Shown piece after piece: positions 7,761 through 16,132 of a stretch of DNA of 21,162 bases (position 1 is the first letter of the stretch; every line of letters starts with the position of its first letter). This DNA comes from Pseudomonadota bacterium. Lineage in GTDB: Bacteria; SAR324; XYD2-FULL-50-16; JAHJRI01. The DNA lies in NCBI GenBank assembly GCA_022360105.1, contig JAKSDL010000298.1, positions 1-21,162 on the forward strand, written 5' to 3'. Below the pieces are notes generated by a model, which had not been told where the DNA came from, did not search any database, and saw only the letters and a program-made list of their open reading frames with translations. Position numbers and translations under genes: made by a program.

Positions 7761-9074
7761 ATGGCATCGAACACAAAACAGCAAAAACTATCAGTCGTCA
7801 GCAGCAACGAACGATCCAGACATGATTCCTATTTCCCTGATATTGAGGACGTTCTAAAAGCCAATATTCGTCTGAAAGATATTGTAGAACGCACTCCGCT
7901 AATGACCAATATGAATCTTTCAGAAGAATACGGTGCCACCGTGCTGCTGAAAAGAGAAGATTTACAGGTGGTACGCTCATATAAGATCAGAGGTGCTTAT
8001 AACAAGATTGTTAACCTTTCAGCAAAAGAGAGAAGGGCTGGAGTTGTTTGTGCAAGTGCGGGTAATCATGCACAGGGTGTTGCCATGTCCTGCCGGAAGT
8101 TGGGAATCCAGGGAAAGATTTTTATGCCGGTGACCACACCGCAACAAAAGATCAAACAGGTGAAACTGTATGGAAAAAGTAACATTGAAATTGTTTTAAC
8201 CGGTGACACCTTTGATGAAACCTATGCTGAAACCATTGCAGATGCCGACAAGAACAAGCGTACCATCATTCCGCCTTTTGATGATCGAGAGGTTATCGAA
8301 GGCCAGGCTACCGTTGCCCTGGAAATGCTGGAACAAACCAAACAGCCCATCGACTACCTGTTCGTACCGATTGGCGGTGGGGGATTGATTTCGGGTATTG
8401 GTGCTTACTTCAGGAAGCTCAGTCCCAATACAAAAATAATTGGAATAGAACCCGAGGGTGCGGCTGCCATGAAAGCTTCGATAGAAAAAGGTAGTATTGT
8501 GACCCTGGATAAAATTAACAAGTTTGTTGATGGAGCGGCGGTGCAGCGTGTAGGGGATCTTAATTTTGAAATCGCGCGACAGGTAACGGATCAGTTTGTG
8601 ACAGTCCCGGAAGGGAAGGTCTGCAGCTTTATTTTAAAATTGTATAACGAAGAAGCCATCGTGGTTGAACCAGCCGGAGCTCTCTCAGTAACAGCTTTGG
8701 ATCTATTCAGAGATGAAATAAAAGGTAAAACCGTTGCCTGCATCGTCAGTGGCAGTAACAACGACATCACCCGAACCGAGGAAATCAAGGAACGCTCTTT
8801 GCTCTATGAAGGACTCAAGCACTATTTTCTGGTCAGCTTTCCTCAACGAGCCGGTGCCTTAAAGGAATTTGTTGTAGATGTGCTTGGACCGACTGATGAT
8901 ATAACTCTTTTCGAATACAGCAAGAAAAACAGTCGAGAAAAAGGACCGGCTCTGATTGGTCTGGTCGTAAATCAAAAAGAAGATTTTAACGGTATCGTGC
9001 AAAGGATGAATGACAGAAACATCAGCTTTCAGTACCTCAACGACCAGTCTGACTTATTCCAGTACCTGATCTAA
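7761..9074 (+). CDS. ilvA: Threonine ammonia-lyase (threonine dehydratase), short form
   Basis: A 437-residue PLP enzyme that converts threonine to 2-oxobutanoate and ammonia, the first committed step to isoleucine. The PLP lysine is Lys75 in KREDLQVVRSYKIRGAYNK. The phosphate-binding glycine loop GGGGLISG is at 205-212, and SGSNND at 330-335 is the late PLP-contact block. The C-terminal region (about 350-437) is a single ACT-like regulatory domain with the typical FPQRAGALKEF and LGPTDDITLFEY blocks. This matches the Bacillus-type short biosynthetic form rather than the longer E. coli enzyme with two ACT-like units. About ten extra N-terminal residues come before the usual start; there is no good Shine-Dalgarno, but no later ATG fits. 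It feeds the acetolactate synthase encoded directly upstream. Confidence 0.95.
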   Translation: MASNTKQQKLSVVSSNERSRHDSYFPDIEDVLKANIRLKDIVERTPLMTNMNLSEEYGATVLLKREDLQVVRSYKIRGAYNKIVNLSAKERRAGVVCASAGNHAQGVAMSCRKLGIQGKIFMPVTTPQQKIKQVKLYGKSNIEIVLTGDTFDETYAETIADADKNKRTIIPPFDDREVIEGQATVALEMLEQTKQPIDYLFVPIGGGGLISGIGAYFRKLSPNTKIIGIEPEGAAAMKASIEKGSIVTLDKINKFVDGAAVQRVGDLNFEIARQVTDQFVTVPEGKVCSFILKLYNEEAIVVEPAGALSVTALDLFRDEIKGKTVACIVSGSNNDITRTEEIKERSLLYEGLKHYFLVSFPQRAGALKEFVVDVLGPTDDITLFEYSKKNSREKGPALIGLVVNQKEDFNGIVQRMNDRNISFQYLNDQSDLFQYLI

Positions 9075-9207
9075 TTTCAGTTAAAAACAAAAATTCAAAT
9101 TTCGCGCTTCTCAAATACGAATTAACTCTTTATCTTCTCTGAATTAGGTAATCGCTATTAGTGCCAGATAATGAAATGGCAGTCATTACACAAGCTCATA
9201 TTAATTC

Positions 9208-10248
9208 ATGAGAAGATTTCGAAATCGTATTGCAGAGATTGTTGAAGAAAGCGGCATTAAACTAAACTCAATCTGCAAAACCTCCGGTGTTTCCCATACT
9301 TACCTGACAAAAGTTATACGCGGGCAGATCAATTGTCCCGGAAAAGATAAGATTGCTTCGATCCTGCTGGCCATGAATTATACCATAAGCCAAATCAACG
9401 AAGTGCTCGCCGGATACGACTACCAGCCCCTTAACAAACATGACATTCCGGAAATTAAGAAGAACAATCGCAAACGAAAAATTGAGGGCACCACCATGCC
9501 TTTGTTTGACCATATTTACGTTGAGCTTTTGTTGGTTTCTTTGGAACAGATGGGAGGGACAAAACTCCTGATAAAAAATAGGCCTAGTTCGATCTACATG
9601 CCGGAAGATCTTTACCTTTGGGGAGAATTTCCCTTTGAAACACAAGAGGAAGCCCGTGATTTTCGTATTGAATTCACACTAGCACTGTTCAAAGAACGTC
9701 GAGAGCTTTTTTTGAAAAACTGTGCAGCCGGACACCGTGTTGAGAACTACATCTGCAAACATTGTCTGGAAGAATTTATTGCCAACAAAATCCCCCATGC
9801 CGGCCAGAACCTTTCTACAAAAGAGTCCCGCAAGCAAGAGATGTTTCTGCAATACTTTGCCAATGCCATGGGAGCAATTCTGCGAAATCCGGATCAGTTT
9901 AAAACCCATATAGTCAAACGCTGTGCTTACTTCGAATGCCAGATCCAAGACGCCGAAGGAAAATCGCCAAAGGTATCCTTTCCTGGCAAGAAGCTTCATG
10001 ATTATGAAACAAACAGGTTGGATCACATTTCATTGGAAGGATTTACTTCAGATGCACCTGCAACCATCAAGCTCTTCTTAAATGAAATCAAATTATGCCG
10101 CAGAACCGTTGAAGATGACATTGCACAAAACTATCCCCATAGTTACCTGAATTATGTTCTGGATCTTTTTGATAAAATTGGGCTAAAGCCCGCACTTCAA
10201 TCCTACATTGAAGAAAGCATCTCAAAACCTGAATACTCGTTTTTGTAG
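9208..10248 (+). CDS. HTH (XRE-like) regulator with unknown C-terminal domain
   Basis: A 346-residue protein. Residues about 5-70 look like a Cro/CI-type helix-turn-helix: IAEIVEESGIKLNSICK, then TSGVSHTYLTKVIRGQ as turn and recognition helix, then KIASILLAMNYTISQINEVL. A basic linker (KKNNRKRK, 85-92) joins it to a region of about 250 residues that I do not recognise. That region has a possible metal site, C172-x3-H176-x6-C183-x2-C186 (CAAGHRVENYICKHC), and many charged helices. No signal peptide or membrane segment, so probably cytoplasmic. The ATG at 9208 lacks a clear ribosome site; no better start is seen. It stands 355 bases upstream of the peptide transporter operon on the same strand, so control of that operon is a reasonable guess, not shown. 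The function of the C-terminal part is unknown. Confidence 0.75.
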   Translation: MRRFRNRIAEIVEESGIKLNSICKTSGVSHTYLTKVIRGQINCPGKDKIASILLAMNYTISQINEVLAGYDYQPLNKHDIPEIKKNNRKRKIEGTTMPLFDHIYVELLLVSLEQMGGTKLLIKNRPSSIYMPEDLYLWGEFPFETQEEARDFRIEFTLALFKERRELFLKNCAAGHRVENYICKHCLEEFIANKIPHAGQNLSTKESRKQEMFLQYFANAMGAILRNPDQFKTHIVKRCAYFECQIQDAEGKSPKVSFPGKKLHDYETNRLDHISLEGFTSDAPATIKLFLNEIKLCRRTVEDDIAQNYPHSYLNYVLDLFDKIGLKPALQSYIEESISKPEYSFL

Positions 10249-10603
10249 TTTGAGGATTGATTCACCAGCCTCGATTCCATCCCCCTTTACCGCGCTTACC
10301 GTTACATTCAATCAGATTCCGTATCCAATCTACCTGAAAGGGTCCTTTCGGATGACAATTTCCTGGTCCATAACTGGATATTATCAAGCAATTCCTTCCT
10401 GACTTAAGAAAATATCCAATTCTGTCTCCAACATCAATCGAGTGAGTGTCCATACAAAGCCTGTCAAAACAGATGGTTTTATTATAGTTTAATATTTTTT
10501 TAAACTTTTATTGGAATTAATATTGACATCATAATTCAAATATTCGAAATTCATCTCGGGCTTACAATATTTCTTGCCAATAACTTTAAGTGGAGTTGGA
10601 AAA
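10249..10603. other. Intergenic region upstream of the peptide transporter operon
   Basis: This 355-base stretch probably holds the promoter and operator of the transporter operon. Positions 10480-10560 are very AT-rich. Two weak promoter candidates are visible: CTGTCA (10461-10466) with TATAGT (10483-10488) at 16 bases, and a perfect TTGACA (10523-10528) without a good -10 box at the right distance. The left part (10262-10453) has an open minus-strand frame described separately. I found no strong dyad symmetry for a regulator. Confidence 0.4.
10262..10453 (-). CDS. Doubtful small ORF, 63 residues
   Basis: An open frame from ATG at 10453 encodes a short, Gly- and Cys-rich peptide (three Cys; central SSYGPGNCHPKGPFQVDW; C-terminus KGGWNRGW). 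I do not recognise it. The composition looks more protein-like than most antisense frames, and it lies in intergenic DNA rather than opposite a gene. There is no strong ribosome site. It may be a small gene, a gene remnant or chance. Confidence 0.2.
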   Translation of the reverse strand: MDTHSIDVGDRIGYFLKSGRNCLIISSYGPGNCHPKGPFQVDWIRNLIECNGKRGKGGWNRGW

Positions 10604-12187
10604 ATGAAACAGCGATTAGTTCTGATTTTATCGGTTGCCTTATTCCTGGCAATCATCCCCTTTACCACTGTCACCATAGGTAATACATTGATATATGGAA
10701 AGTCATCTCCTGCGATTGCCCTGGATCCGGGTGCAGTTGATGAAGGTGGTTCGTCAACAGTCGTCTCCCAGATTTTTGAATCCCTGCTTACCTATAAACC
10801 CGGTTCAACGGAGATTATTCCCTCATTGGCTAAAGATTGGAAAATTTCAGCCAACGGAAAAACAATCACATTTTATCTGAGACGAGGCGTTAAATTTCAT
10901 GACGGCACACCAATGAACGCCGATGCTGTCGTTTTCTCTTTTGCCAGGCAGCATTTCAAAGACCATCCATACTACAAGTTCGGTCCCTGGAAATACTGGA
11001 ATTCAAGTCATTTTTCCGACAGCTATAAAAAGGATGGTTCCTTAAAGAAGAAAGGGATGATCAAAGACATTCGGAAGGTTGATGATTACACGGTTAACCT
11101 GACCCTGGAAAAACCGGATGCATCCATTCTGGTCAATTTTTGTCTTTACTTCACTTCCATCGTTTCGCCTACTGCTGTCAAAAAGTATGGAGCAGATTTT
11201 AAAAAACACCCGGTGGGAACGGGCCCGTTTGTCTTTCAGAAATGGGTCAAGGATGACTATGTGATGCTAAAGAAAAACAGGAATTACTGGGACAAACCGG
11301 CTGGCACAGAACGTGTGGTATTCAAAGTGTATCCCGATGCAACAGCCAGGACTATGGCTTTGATAAAGGGTGAAGCAGATATCATTGACCCTCCGGATTA
11401 CGATAACCTGGTACGACTTAAGAATGAAAAGAACATCAAGATTCAATACAAGGACGGATTAAGCATCGGTTATTTAAGTATGAATGTAAAGCGCAAGCCG
11501 TTTAATAATAAACTGGTTCGCCAGGCATTTAACCATGCAATCAACCGACAGGAAATTATAGACGGTGTTTATGGTGTTCTCGGCAGTAAAAATGATCTAC
11601 CAATACCCACCGGACTCTGGAGCTATGATCGTTCAATCGCTCCCTATGAGTACAATCCGCAAAAAGCAAAACAACTATTAAAACAAGCCGGATACGGTGA
11701 AGGTTTTAAAATGGAATTATTCGCCTTGCCCGTATCCAGACCTTATAATCCCAACGGTCAGAAGGTCGGTGAAATCATTCAGGCACAACTTAAGAAAGTT
11801 GGAATCGATGCGAAAATTGTATCCTACGAGATCGGAACCTATTGGGATAAGGTTGATGCCGGTCAGTTTGATGTCTGTATGACTGGCTGGTCAGGAGAGC
11901 CTGATCCTAACGACTTCCTGTTAAGACTGTTCACCAGCGGTTATCTGAACAGTGGTCGCTGGAAAAACCAACAGTACATCGAAACAGTATCCAATGCACG
12001 ATTGGTTTCGGATGTTAAGCAACGAACCCGTCTTTACCAGCAGGCCCAGGCATTAATTCATGACGAAGCACCTATTGTGATGCTGGCAAATGCGGTATTT
12101 GCGGCCCCTATGAATAAGAGGGTCAAAGGGTACCTAATATATCCAACCAACAAACTTGTATTGAAGCACGTAACCCTGGAAGACTAG
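10604..12187 (+). CDS. Peptide ABC transporter substrate-binding protein (SBP_bac_5)
   Basis: A 527-residue extracytoplasmic solute-binding protein of the DppA/OppA family (cluster C). An N-terminal signal peptide (MKQRLVLILSVALFLAIIPF) is present without an obvious lipobox Cys, so it is probably a soluble periplasmic protein. Family blocks in order: QIFESLLTYKPGSTEIIPSLAKDWKIS; the signature FYLRRGVKFHDGTPMNADAVVFSF; VGTGPFVFQKW; VRQAFNHAINRQEII; and a C-terminal RTRLYQQAQALIHDEAPIV. The frame extends back to a TTG at 10574, but the ATG at 10604 has GGAG upstream and gives a normal signal peptide. It heads a run with two permeases, two ATPases and a secreted cyanophycinase-like enzyme. Members bind dipeptides, oligopeptides, nickel, glutathione or opines; context suggests beta-aspartyl dipeptides here, which is inference. 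Confidence 0.92.
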   Translation: MKQRLVLILSVALFLAIIPFTTVTIGNTLIYGKSSPAIALDPGAVDEGGSSTVVSQIFESLLTYKPGSTEIIPSLAKDWKISANGKTITFYLRRGVKFHDGTPMNADAVVFSFARQHFKDHPYYKFGPWKYWNSSHFSDSYKKDGSLKKKGMIKDIRKVDDYTVNLTLEKPDASILVNFCLYFTSIVSPTAVKKYGADFKKHPVGTGPFVFQKWVKDDYVMLKKNRNYWDKPAGTERVVFKVYPDATARTMALIKGEADIIDPPDYDNLVRLKNEKNIKIQYKDGLSIGYLSMNVKRKPFNNKLVRQAFNHAINRQEIIDGVYGVLGSKNDLPIPTGLWSYDRSIAPYEYNPQKAKQLLKQAGYGEGFKMELFALPVSRPYNPNGQKVGEIIQAQLKKVGIDAKIVSYEIGTYWDKVDAGQFDVCMTGWSGEPDPNDFLLRLFTSGYLNSGRWKNQQYIETVSNARLVSDVKQRTRLYQQAQALIHDEAPIVMLANAVFAAPMNKRVKGYLIYPTNKLVLKHVTLED

Positions 12188-12209
12188 AACCGAATACAGA
12201 GTTTTTGAA

Positions 12210-13223
12210 ATGCTCCGTTATATCAGTAAAAGGCTGCTATTGCTATTTCCAACCCTCCTGGGTGTGGTGACCATTGTCTTCTTTATGATGTCTTTTGCAC
12301 CCGGTGATCCTGCAAGACTGGCATTGGGTGCAAGGGCAACTCCGGAAGCGGTCGAAGCCCTGCGTTCAGAACTTGGTTTGGATCAGCCCATCTGGGTGCA
12401 ATACACCCGCTATCTGAAAAAAGTTGTGGTGTTGGATTTTGGAAAGTCCATAAAAACAGGTGAACCGGTTGTGAATGAACTTTTCGCCCGTTTTCCGGCA
12501 ACAATTGAACTGGCACTTGTATCTATCACCATTTCAACGGTACTTGGCATATTAATCGGTGTGATTTCAGCAGCCAGGCAGTATTCTTTTATCGACCTCG
12601 GAGCGATGCTTTCTGCCCTGATTGGGGTTTCCATGCCTGTCTTCTGGCTGGCTTTGGTGCTTATCATGGTCTTTTCCGTCGGATTTGATCTTTTTCCCAC
12701 GGGTGGACGCATGAATATGCGCTATTTCTTTGATCCCATTACCGGTTTTTATCTCATTGACGGCCTGATATACCTGTTCAGGGAAGGGGATCCCTCCTAC
12801 TTCTGGTCTGCTTTGAAACATATGATTCTCCCGGCTGTGGCTCTGGGTACCATACCTTTAGCTGTTATTGCCAGGGTGACTCGCGGTTCCATGCTTGAAA
12901 TTGTAAGACAGGATTATATTCGCACTGCCCGGGCAAAAGGACTTTCCGAAAACAAGGTCATGTACAAACATGCCCTGAAGAACGCCCTGTTACCGGTTAT
13001 AACAGTCATAGGGCTTGAATTCGGCTATAACTTGGCCGGAGCTGTTTTGACTGAAGAGATTTTCTCCTGGCCGGGTATAGGAAGATGGATCTTTGGTGCT
13101 GTCTCTGCACGTGATATTCCAGCAGTGCAGGGCGGAGTCATATTGATAGCAGTGGTCTTTGTCCTGGTAAATCTCACTGTTGATATCCTTTATGCCTTTG
13201 TTAATCCGAAAATCAGATATTAA
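12210..13223 (+). CDS. dppB: Peptide ABC transporter permease, DppB-type
   Basis: A 337-residue inner-membrane permease, first of a heterodimeric pair. It starts MLRYISKRLLLLFPTLLGV, the typical DppB/OppB first helix, followed by the SFAPGDPARLALG block and the LGLDQPIWVQYTRYLKKVV motif of the periplasmic segment. About six membrane helices can be drawn. The EAA loop that docks to the ATPases is DYIRTARAKGLSENKVMYKHALKNALLPV (about residues 234-262). The C-terminus ends VDILYAFVNPKIRY, as usual in the family. It follows the binding-protein gene after 22 bases and precedes the partner permease by one base, so it is part of one operon. The family is certain; the dpp symbol is by similarity and substrate is not proven. 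Confidence 0.93.
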   Translation: MLRYISKRLLLLFPTLLGVVTIVFFMMSFAPGDPARLALGARATPEAVEALRSELGLDQPIWVQYTRYLKKVVVLDFGKSIKTGEPVVNELFARFPATIELALVSITISTVLGILIGVISAARQYSFIDLGAMLSALIGVSMPVFWLALVLIMVFSVGFDLFPTGGRMNMRYFFDPITGFYLIDGLIYLFREGDPSYFWSALKHMILPAVALGTIPLAVIARVTRGSMLEIVRQDYIRTARAKGLSENKVMYKHALKNALLPVITVIGLEFGYNLAGAVLTEEIFSWPGIGRWIFGAVSARDIPAVQGGVILIAVVFVLVNLTVDILYAFVNPKIRY

Positions 13224-13224
13224 G

Positions 13225-14085
13225 ATGTTTACCGATTTTAAAAACTCTCCGTGGTTTGAGAGTTGGACACAAATCAGAAGAAATCGCTCTGCAATGGCCG
13301 GATTAACCATCGTTTTGCTGTTTTTGCTGATAGCTTTATTGGCGCCAATTCTGGCAACGCATGACCCTCTTGATCAGAATATTGCGTTACGTTTATCCAA
13401 ACCATTCGAAAATGGTTACTTGCTGGGATCAGACGATTTTGGAAGAGATATTCTTTCCAGGATACTTTACGGAGCACGAATATCACTGTTAGTAGGCGGA
13501 ATATCCATTGGAATCTCCCTGCTTTTTGGGATTTTACTGGGTATGTTTGCAGGATTTTATGGAGGTTTGCTTGATATTATTGTTATGGGAGTGATCGATA
13601 TCATGCTGGCCTTTCCCTACATTCTGCTTGCTATCGTAATTGTGGCAACACTCGGCCCATCCTTGAAGAATGCAATGATTGCCATAGGAATTGTCGGAAT
13701 TCCCAGGATAGCAAGAATAATCCGGTCCTCTGTTCTTGCAGAAAAGGAAGCAGATTATATCATGGTCGAGCGATCAATCGGTGTCGGAGACCTTGAGTTG
13801 ATGTTTAAATCAATTCTTCCCAATTGTCTGGCTCCGATAATCATCCAGACATCCCTGGGATATGCCGGAGCGATTCTATCTTCAGCTGCGCTTAGTTTTC
13901 TCGGATTAGGAACGCAACCGCCAACGCCGGAATGGGGCTTAATGCTGGCATCTTCCCGACAATTTGTTTCTTCAGCCTGGTGGGTGGTGACCTTGCCTGG
14001 AATGGCAATTTTGATATCGGTTTTGGGATTTAACCTGTTCGGCGATGGACTCCGAGACGTTTTAGACCCTCGATTGAAGGAATGA
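13225..14085 (+). CDS. dppC: Peptide ABC transporter permease, DppC-type
   Basis: A 286-residue inner-membrane partner permease. The N-terminal [18 protein letters not shown] helix and the [22 protein letters not shown] block identify the DppC/OppC group. The EAA loop is [25 protein letters not shown], followed by [20 protein letters not shown], and the protein ends [14 protein letters not shown], as is typical. The frame is open to 13180 inside dppB, but the ATG at 13225 sits one base after the dppB stop and starts the protein where homologues do. No strong ribosome site is seen, so coupled translation is likely. The 3' end overlaps the region just before dppD. Confidence 0.93.
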   Translation: MFTDFKNSPWFESWTQIRRNRSAMAGLTIVLLFLLIALLAPILATHDPLDQNIALRLSKPFENGYLLGSDDFGRDILSRILYGARISLLVGGISIGISLLFGILLGMFAGFYGGLLDIIVMGVIDIMLAFPYILLAIVIVATLGPSLKNAMIAIGIVGIPRIARIIRSSVLAEKEADYIMVERSIGVGDLELMFKSILPNCLAPIIIQTSLGYAGAILSSAALSFLGLGTQPPTPEWGLMLASSRQFVSSAWWVVTLPGMAILISVLGFNLFGDGLRDVLDPRLKE

Positions 14086-14096
14086 TGGAGACTCCA

Positions 14097-15101
14097 ATGA
14101 CGAACAATACCATTCTGGAAGTGAGGAATTTAAAGACCCATTTCCGGACCCCTTTGGGCATAATCGAATCGGTTAACGATGTCTCTTTTTCACTCAATCG
14201 AGGAGAAACACTTGCCCTGGTAGGGGAATCCGGGTGTGGCAAGTCCGTGACCTCTCTCTCCATCATGGGATTAGTGCCAAACCCTGGTTTTATTGCTGGT
14301 GGGGAAATAATCTTTGATGGCAACAACCTGTTGAATTTCAGCGAAAAGGAAATGAGAGCTATTCGCGGCAACAGGATTTCAATGATTTTTCAGGAACCCA
14401 TGACGTCTCTAAACCCTGTGTTTAAGGTTGGTGATCAGATCAATGAAGTTTTTTATGAACACGATGGATTATCCAAAAAGGAAGCTACAGCTAAGGCAAT
14501 TGACCTGTTAAGAATGGTTGGCATACCCTCACCGGAAAAACGACTGCACGATTATCCGCACCAATTATCCGGGGGAATGAGACAACGAGTAATGATTGCA
14601 ATCGCGCTGGCTTCATCCAACCCGGGCGTACTGATAGCAGATGAACCGACCACGGCGCTTGATGTAACTATTCAGGCACAAATCCTACATCTTATTAACG
14701 AATTGAAAGAGAAAGTAAATCTTGCCGTCCTGCTAATCACGCACGACATGGGAGTCGTTGCTCAAGTGGCAGACCGGGTTGCAGTTATGTACGCCGGCAG
14801 GAAAGTCGAAGAAGCGGATGTGTTGGATTTATTCGAAAATCCAGCCCATCCCTATACCATAGGCTTGTTAAACTCGATCCCATCCAACACCAAATATGTC
14901 AATGCAACAAGAATTGAAGCCATCAACGGAACCGTACCCATGCCTTTGGAGTTAGGTCCGGGTTGTCCTTTCGAACGCCGGTGCGACTCTGCTTTAAAGC
15001 AATGTATAGATAGTTTTCCTGCGTGTTCTCACGTAGGAACCGGACACCAGGTCCACTGCCATTTGCATTCCTCTCAAGCTGTCTCAGAGGAGGGTAAATA
15101 A
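14097..15101 (+). CDS. dppD: Peptide ABC transporter ATP-binding protein, DppD-type
   Basis: A 334-residue ATPase. Walker A GESGCGKS is at 43-50, Q-loop in [11 protein letters not shown] (Gln99), signature LSGGM at 157-161, Walker B VLIADEP at 178-184, and H-loop His216. The C-terminal oligopeptide/dipeptide domain has [15 protein letters not shown] and a Cys-rich end ([15 protein letters not shown] and two further Cys), a region known to hold an iron-sulfur cluster in some Dpp/Opp ATPases. ATGs at 14082 (overlapping the dppC stop) and 14085 are possible starts; I prefer 14097 because GGAG lies six bases before it. It forms the ATPase heterodimer with the following gene. Confidence 0.92.
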   Translation: MTNNTILEVRNLKTHFRTPLGIIESVNDVSFSLNRGETLALVGESGCGKSVTSLSIMGLVPNPGFIAGGEIIFDGNNLLNFSEKEMRAIRGNRISMIFQEPMTSLNPVFKVGDQINEVFYEHDGLSKKEATAKAIDLLRMVGIPSPEKRLHDYPHQLSGGMRQRVMIAIALASSNPGVLIADEPTTALDVTIQAQILHLINELKEKVNLAVLLITHDMGVVAQVADRVAVMYAGRKVEEADVLDLFENPAHPYTIGLLNSIPSNTKYVNATRIEAINGTVPMPLELGPGCPFERRCDSALKQCIDSFPACSHVGTGHQVHCHLHSSQAVSEEGK

Positions 15102-16069
15102 TGGAACCCATTGTCGAAGTTAAGAATCTGAAAAAGCACTTTAAGATTAAATCACAGGGAGTCAGATCCGAAAGCGCTGTTTTAAAAGCTGTTGATGATG
15201 TCAGTTTTGAAGTATATCCTTCGGAAACCCTGGGGATAGTCGGCGAATCCGGATGCGGTAAATCTACTTTGGGAAAGGTGATTCTCAGATTGTATGAAAA
15301 AACGGCGGGAGATGTCTATTTCAAGGGTGATTCGATTTTTGAGAAAAGTAAGCAGGAAATGAGAGCTGCTCGAAAATCGATGCAGATGATTTTTCAAGAT
15401 CCCTTTTCTTCCCTGAATCCCCGAAAAAAGGTAGGAGATATTATCGCTCAACCTATGAAACTACATGGGTTTGGAGACAAAAAAGAAATTGAGAATCGCA
15501 CAGAATCGCTCCTGTCTGAGGTCGGCCTTGATTCCAAGTATAAAAATCGCTATCCACACCAGTTCTCCGGAGGTCAGCGTCAGCGAATTGGCATCGCCAG
15601 AGCCATTGCTATGAATCCTGACCTTGTCATCTGCGATGAATCTGTATCTGCACTTGATGTGTCTATCCAGGCTCAAGTCCTGAACCTGTTAAAAGACCTG
15701 CAAGATAAGTATAACCTGACCTACATATTTATAGCTCACGATCTTTCCGTCGTGGAATTCATGTCTGACAGGATTATCGTGATGTACCTGGGAAAAATAT
15801 TGGAAATTGCTGATAAAGAGGAACTAATGGCCAACCCTGCTCACCCATACACTCAAAGTTTGTTCGCTGCATCACCGGGGATAGATCCTCGCAAACGACA
15901 ACAGATGAAGGCTATCAAGGGGGATGTTCCTTCACCCATTAATCCTCCTGGTGGATGTTATTTTCATCCCCGATGTGAAAAATGTATGGATATTTGTGAA
16001 CACCAATCGCCTTCCGAAGTCGCTTTAACGGAAGGACATCGTGTCAGTTGTTTTCTCTATAACAGTTAA
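15101..16069 (+). CDS. dppF: Peptide ABC transporter ATP-binding protein, DppF-type
   Basis: A 322-residue ATPase, second of the pair. Walker [10 protein letters not shown] is at 48-56, Q-loop in MIFQDPFSSLNPRKKVGD, signature FSGGQ at 155-159 and Walker B LVICDE at 175-180. The last is followed by SVSALDVSIQAQ, typical of DppF/OppF. The C-terminal domain has NPAHPYTQSLFAASPGIDP and a Cys cluster (GCYFHPRCEKCMDIC). The ATG overlaps the last base of the dppD stop codon (TAATG), with a GAGGAGGG ribosome site within the dppD end, so expression is tightly coupled. It completes a full binding-protein, two-permease, two-ATPase importer, with the cyanophycinase-like gene 63 bases downstream. Confidence 0.94.
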   Translation: MEPIVEVKNLKKHFKIKSQGVRSESAVLKAVDDVSFEVYPSETLGIVGESGCGKSTLGKVILRLYEKTAGDVYFKGDSIFEKSKQEMRAARKSMQMIFQDPFSSLNPRKKVGDIIAQPMKLHGFGDKKEIENRTESLLSEVGLDSKYKNRYPHQFSGGQRQRIGIARAIAMNPDLVICDESVSALDVSIQAQVLNLLKDLQDKYNLTYIFIAHDLSVVEFMSDRIIVMYLGKILEIADKEELMANPAHPYTQSLFAASPGIDPRKRQQMKAIKGDVPSPINPPGGCYFHPRCEKCMDICEHQSPSEVALTEGHRVSCFLYNS

Positions 16070-16132
16070 AACATAAAACGCATTCGGTCCTAGCTGCTGT
16101 TGCTTCGCGGTCACATAAAAAAGAGGAGAGTC

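Noticed and set aside
9268..9645. 125-codon minus-strand open frame inside the HTH gene
   Set aside because: Antisense to a well-supported frame, with low-complexity translation and no ribosome site.
10523..10550. Perfect TTGACA before the substrate-binding protein gene
   Set aside because: No acceptable -10 box at 16-18 bases (GAAATT at best), so I did not call it a promoter on its own.
12410..12712. 100-codon minus-strand frame opposite the DppB-type permease
   Set aside because: Fully overlaps a certain permease gene; nothing protein-like in the translation.
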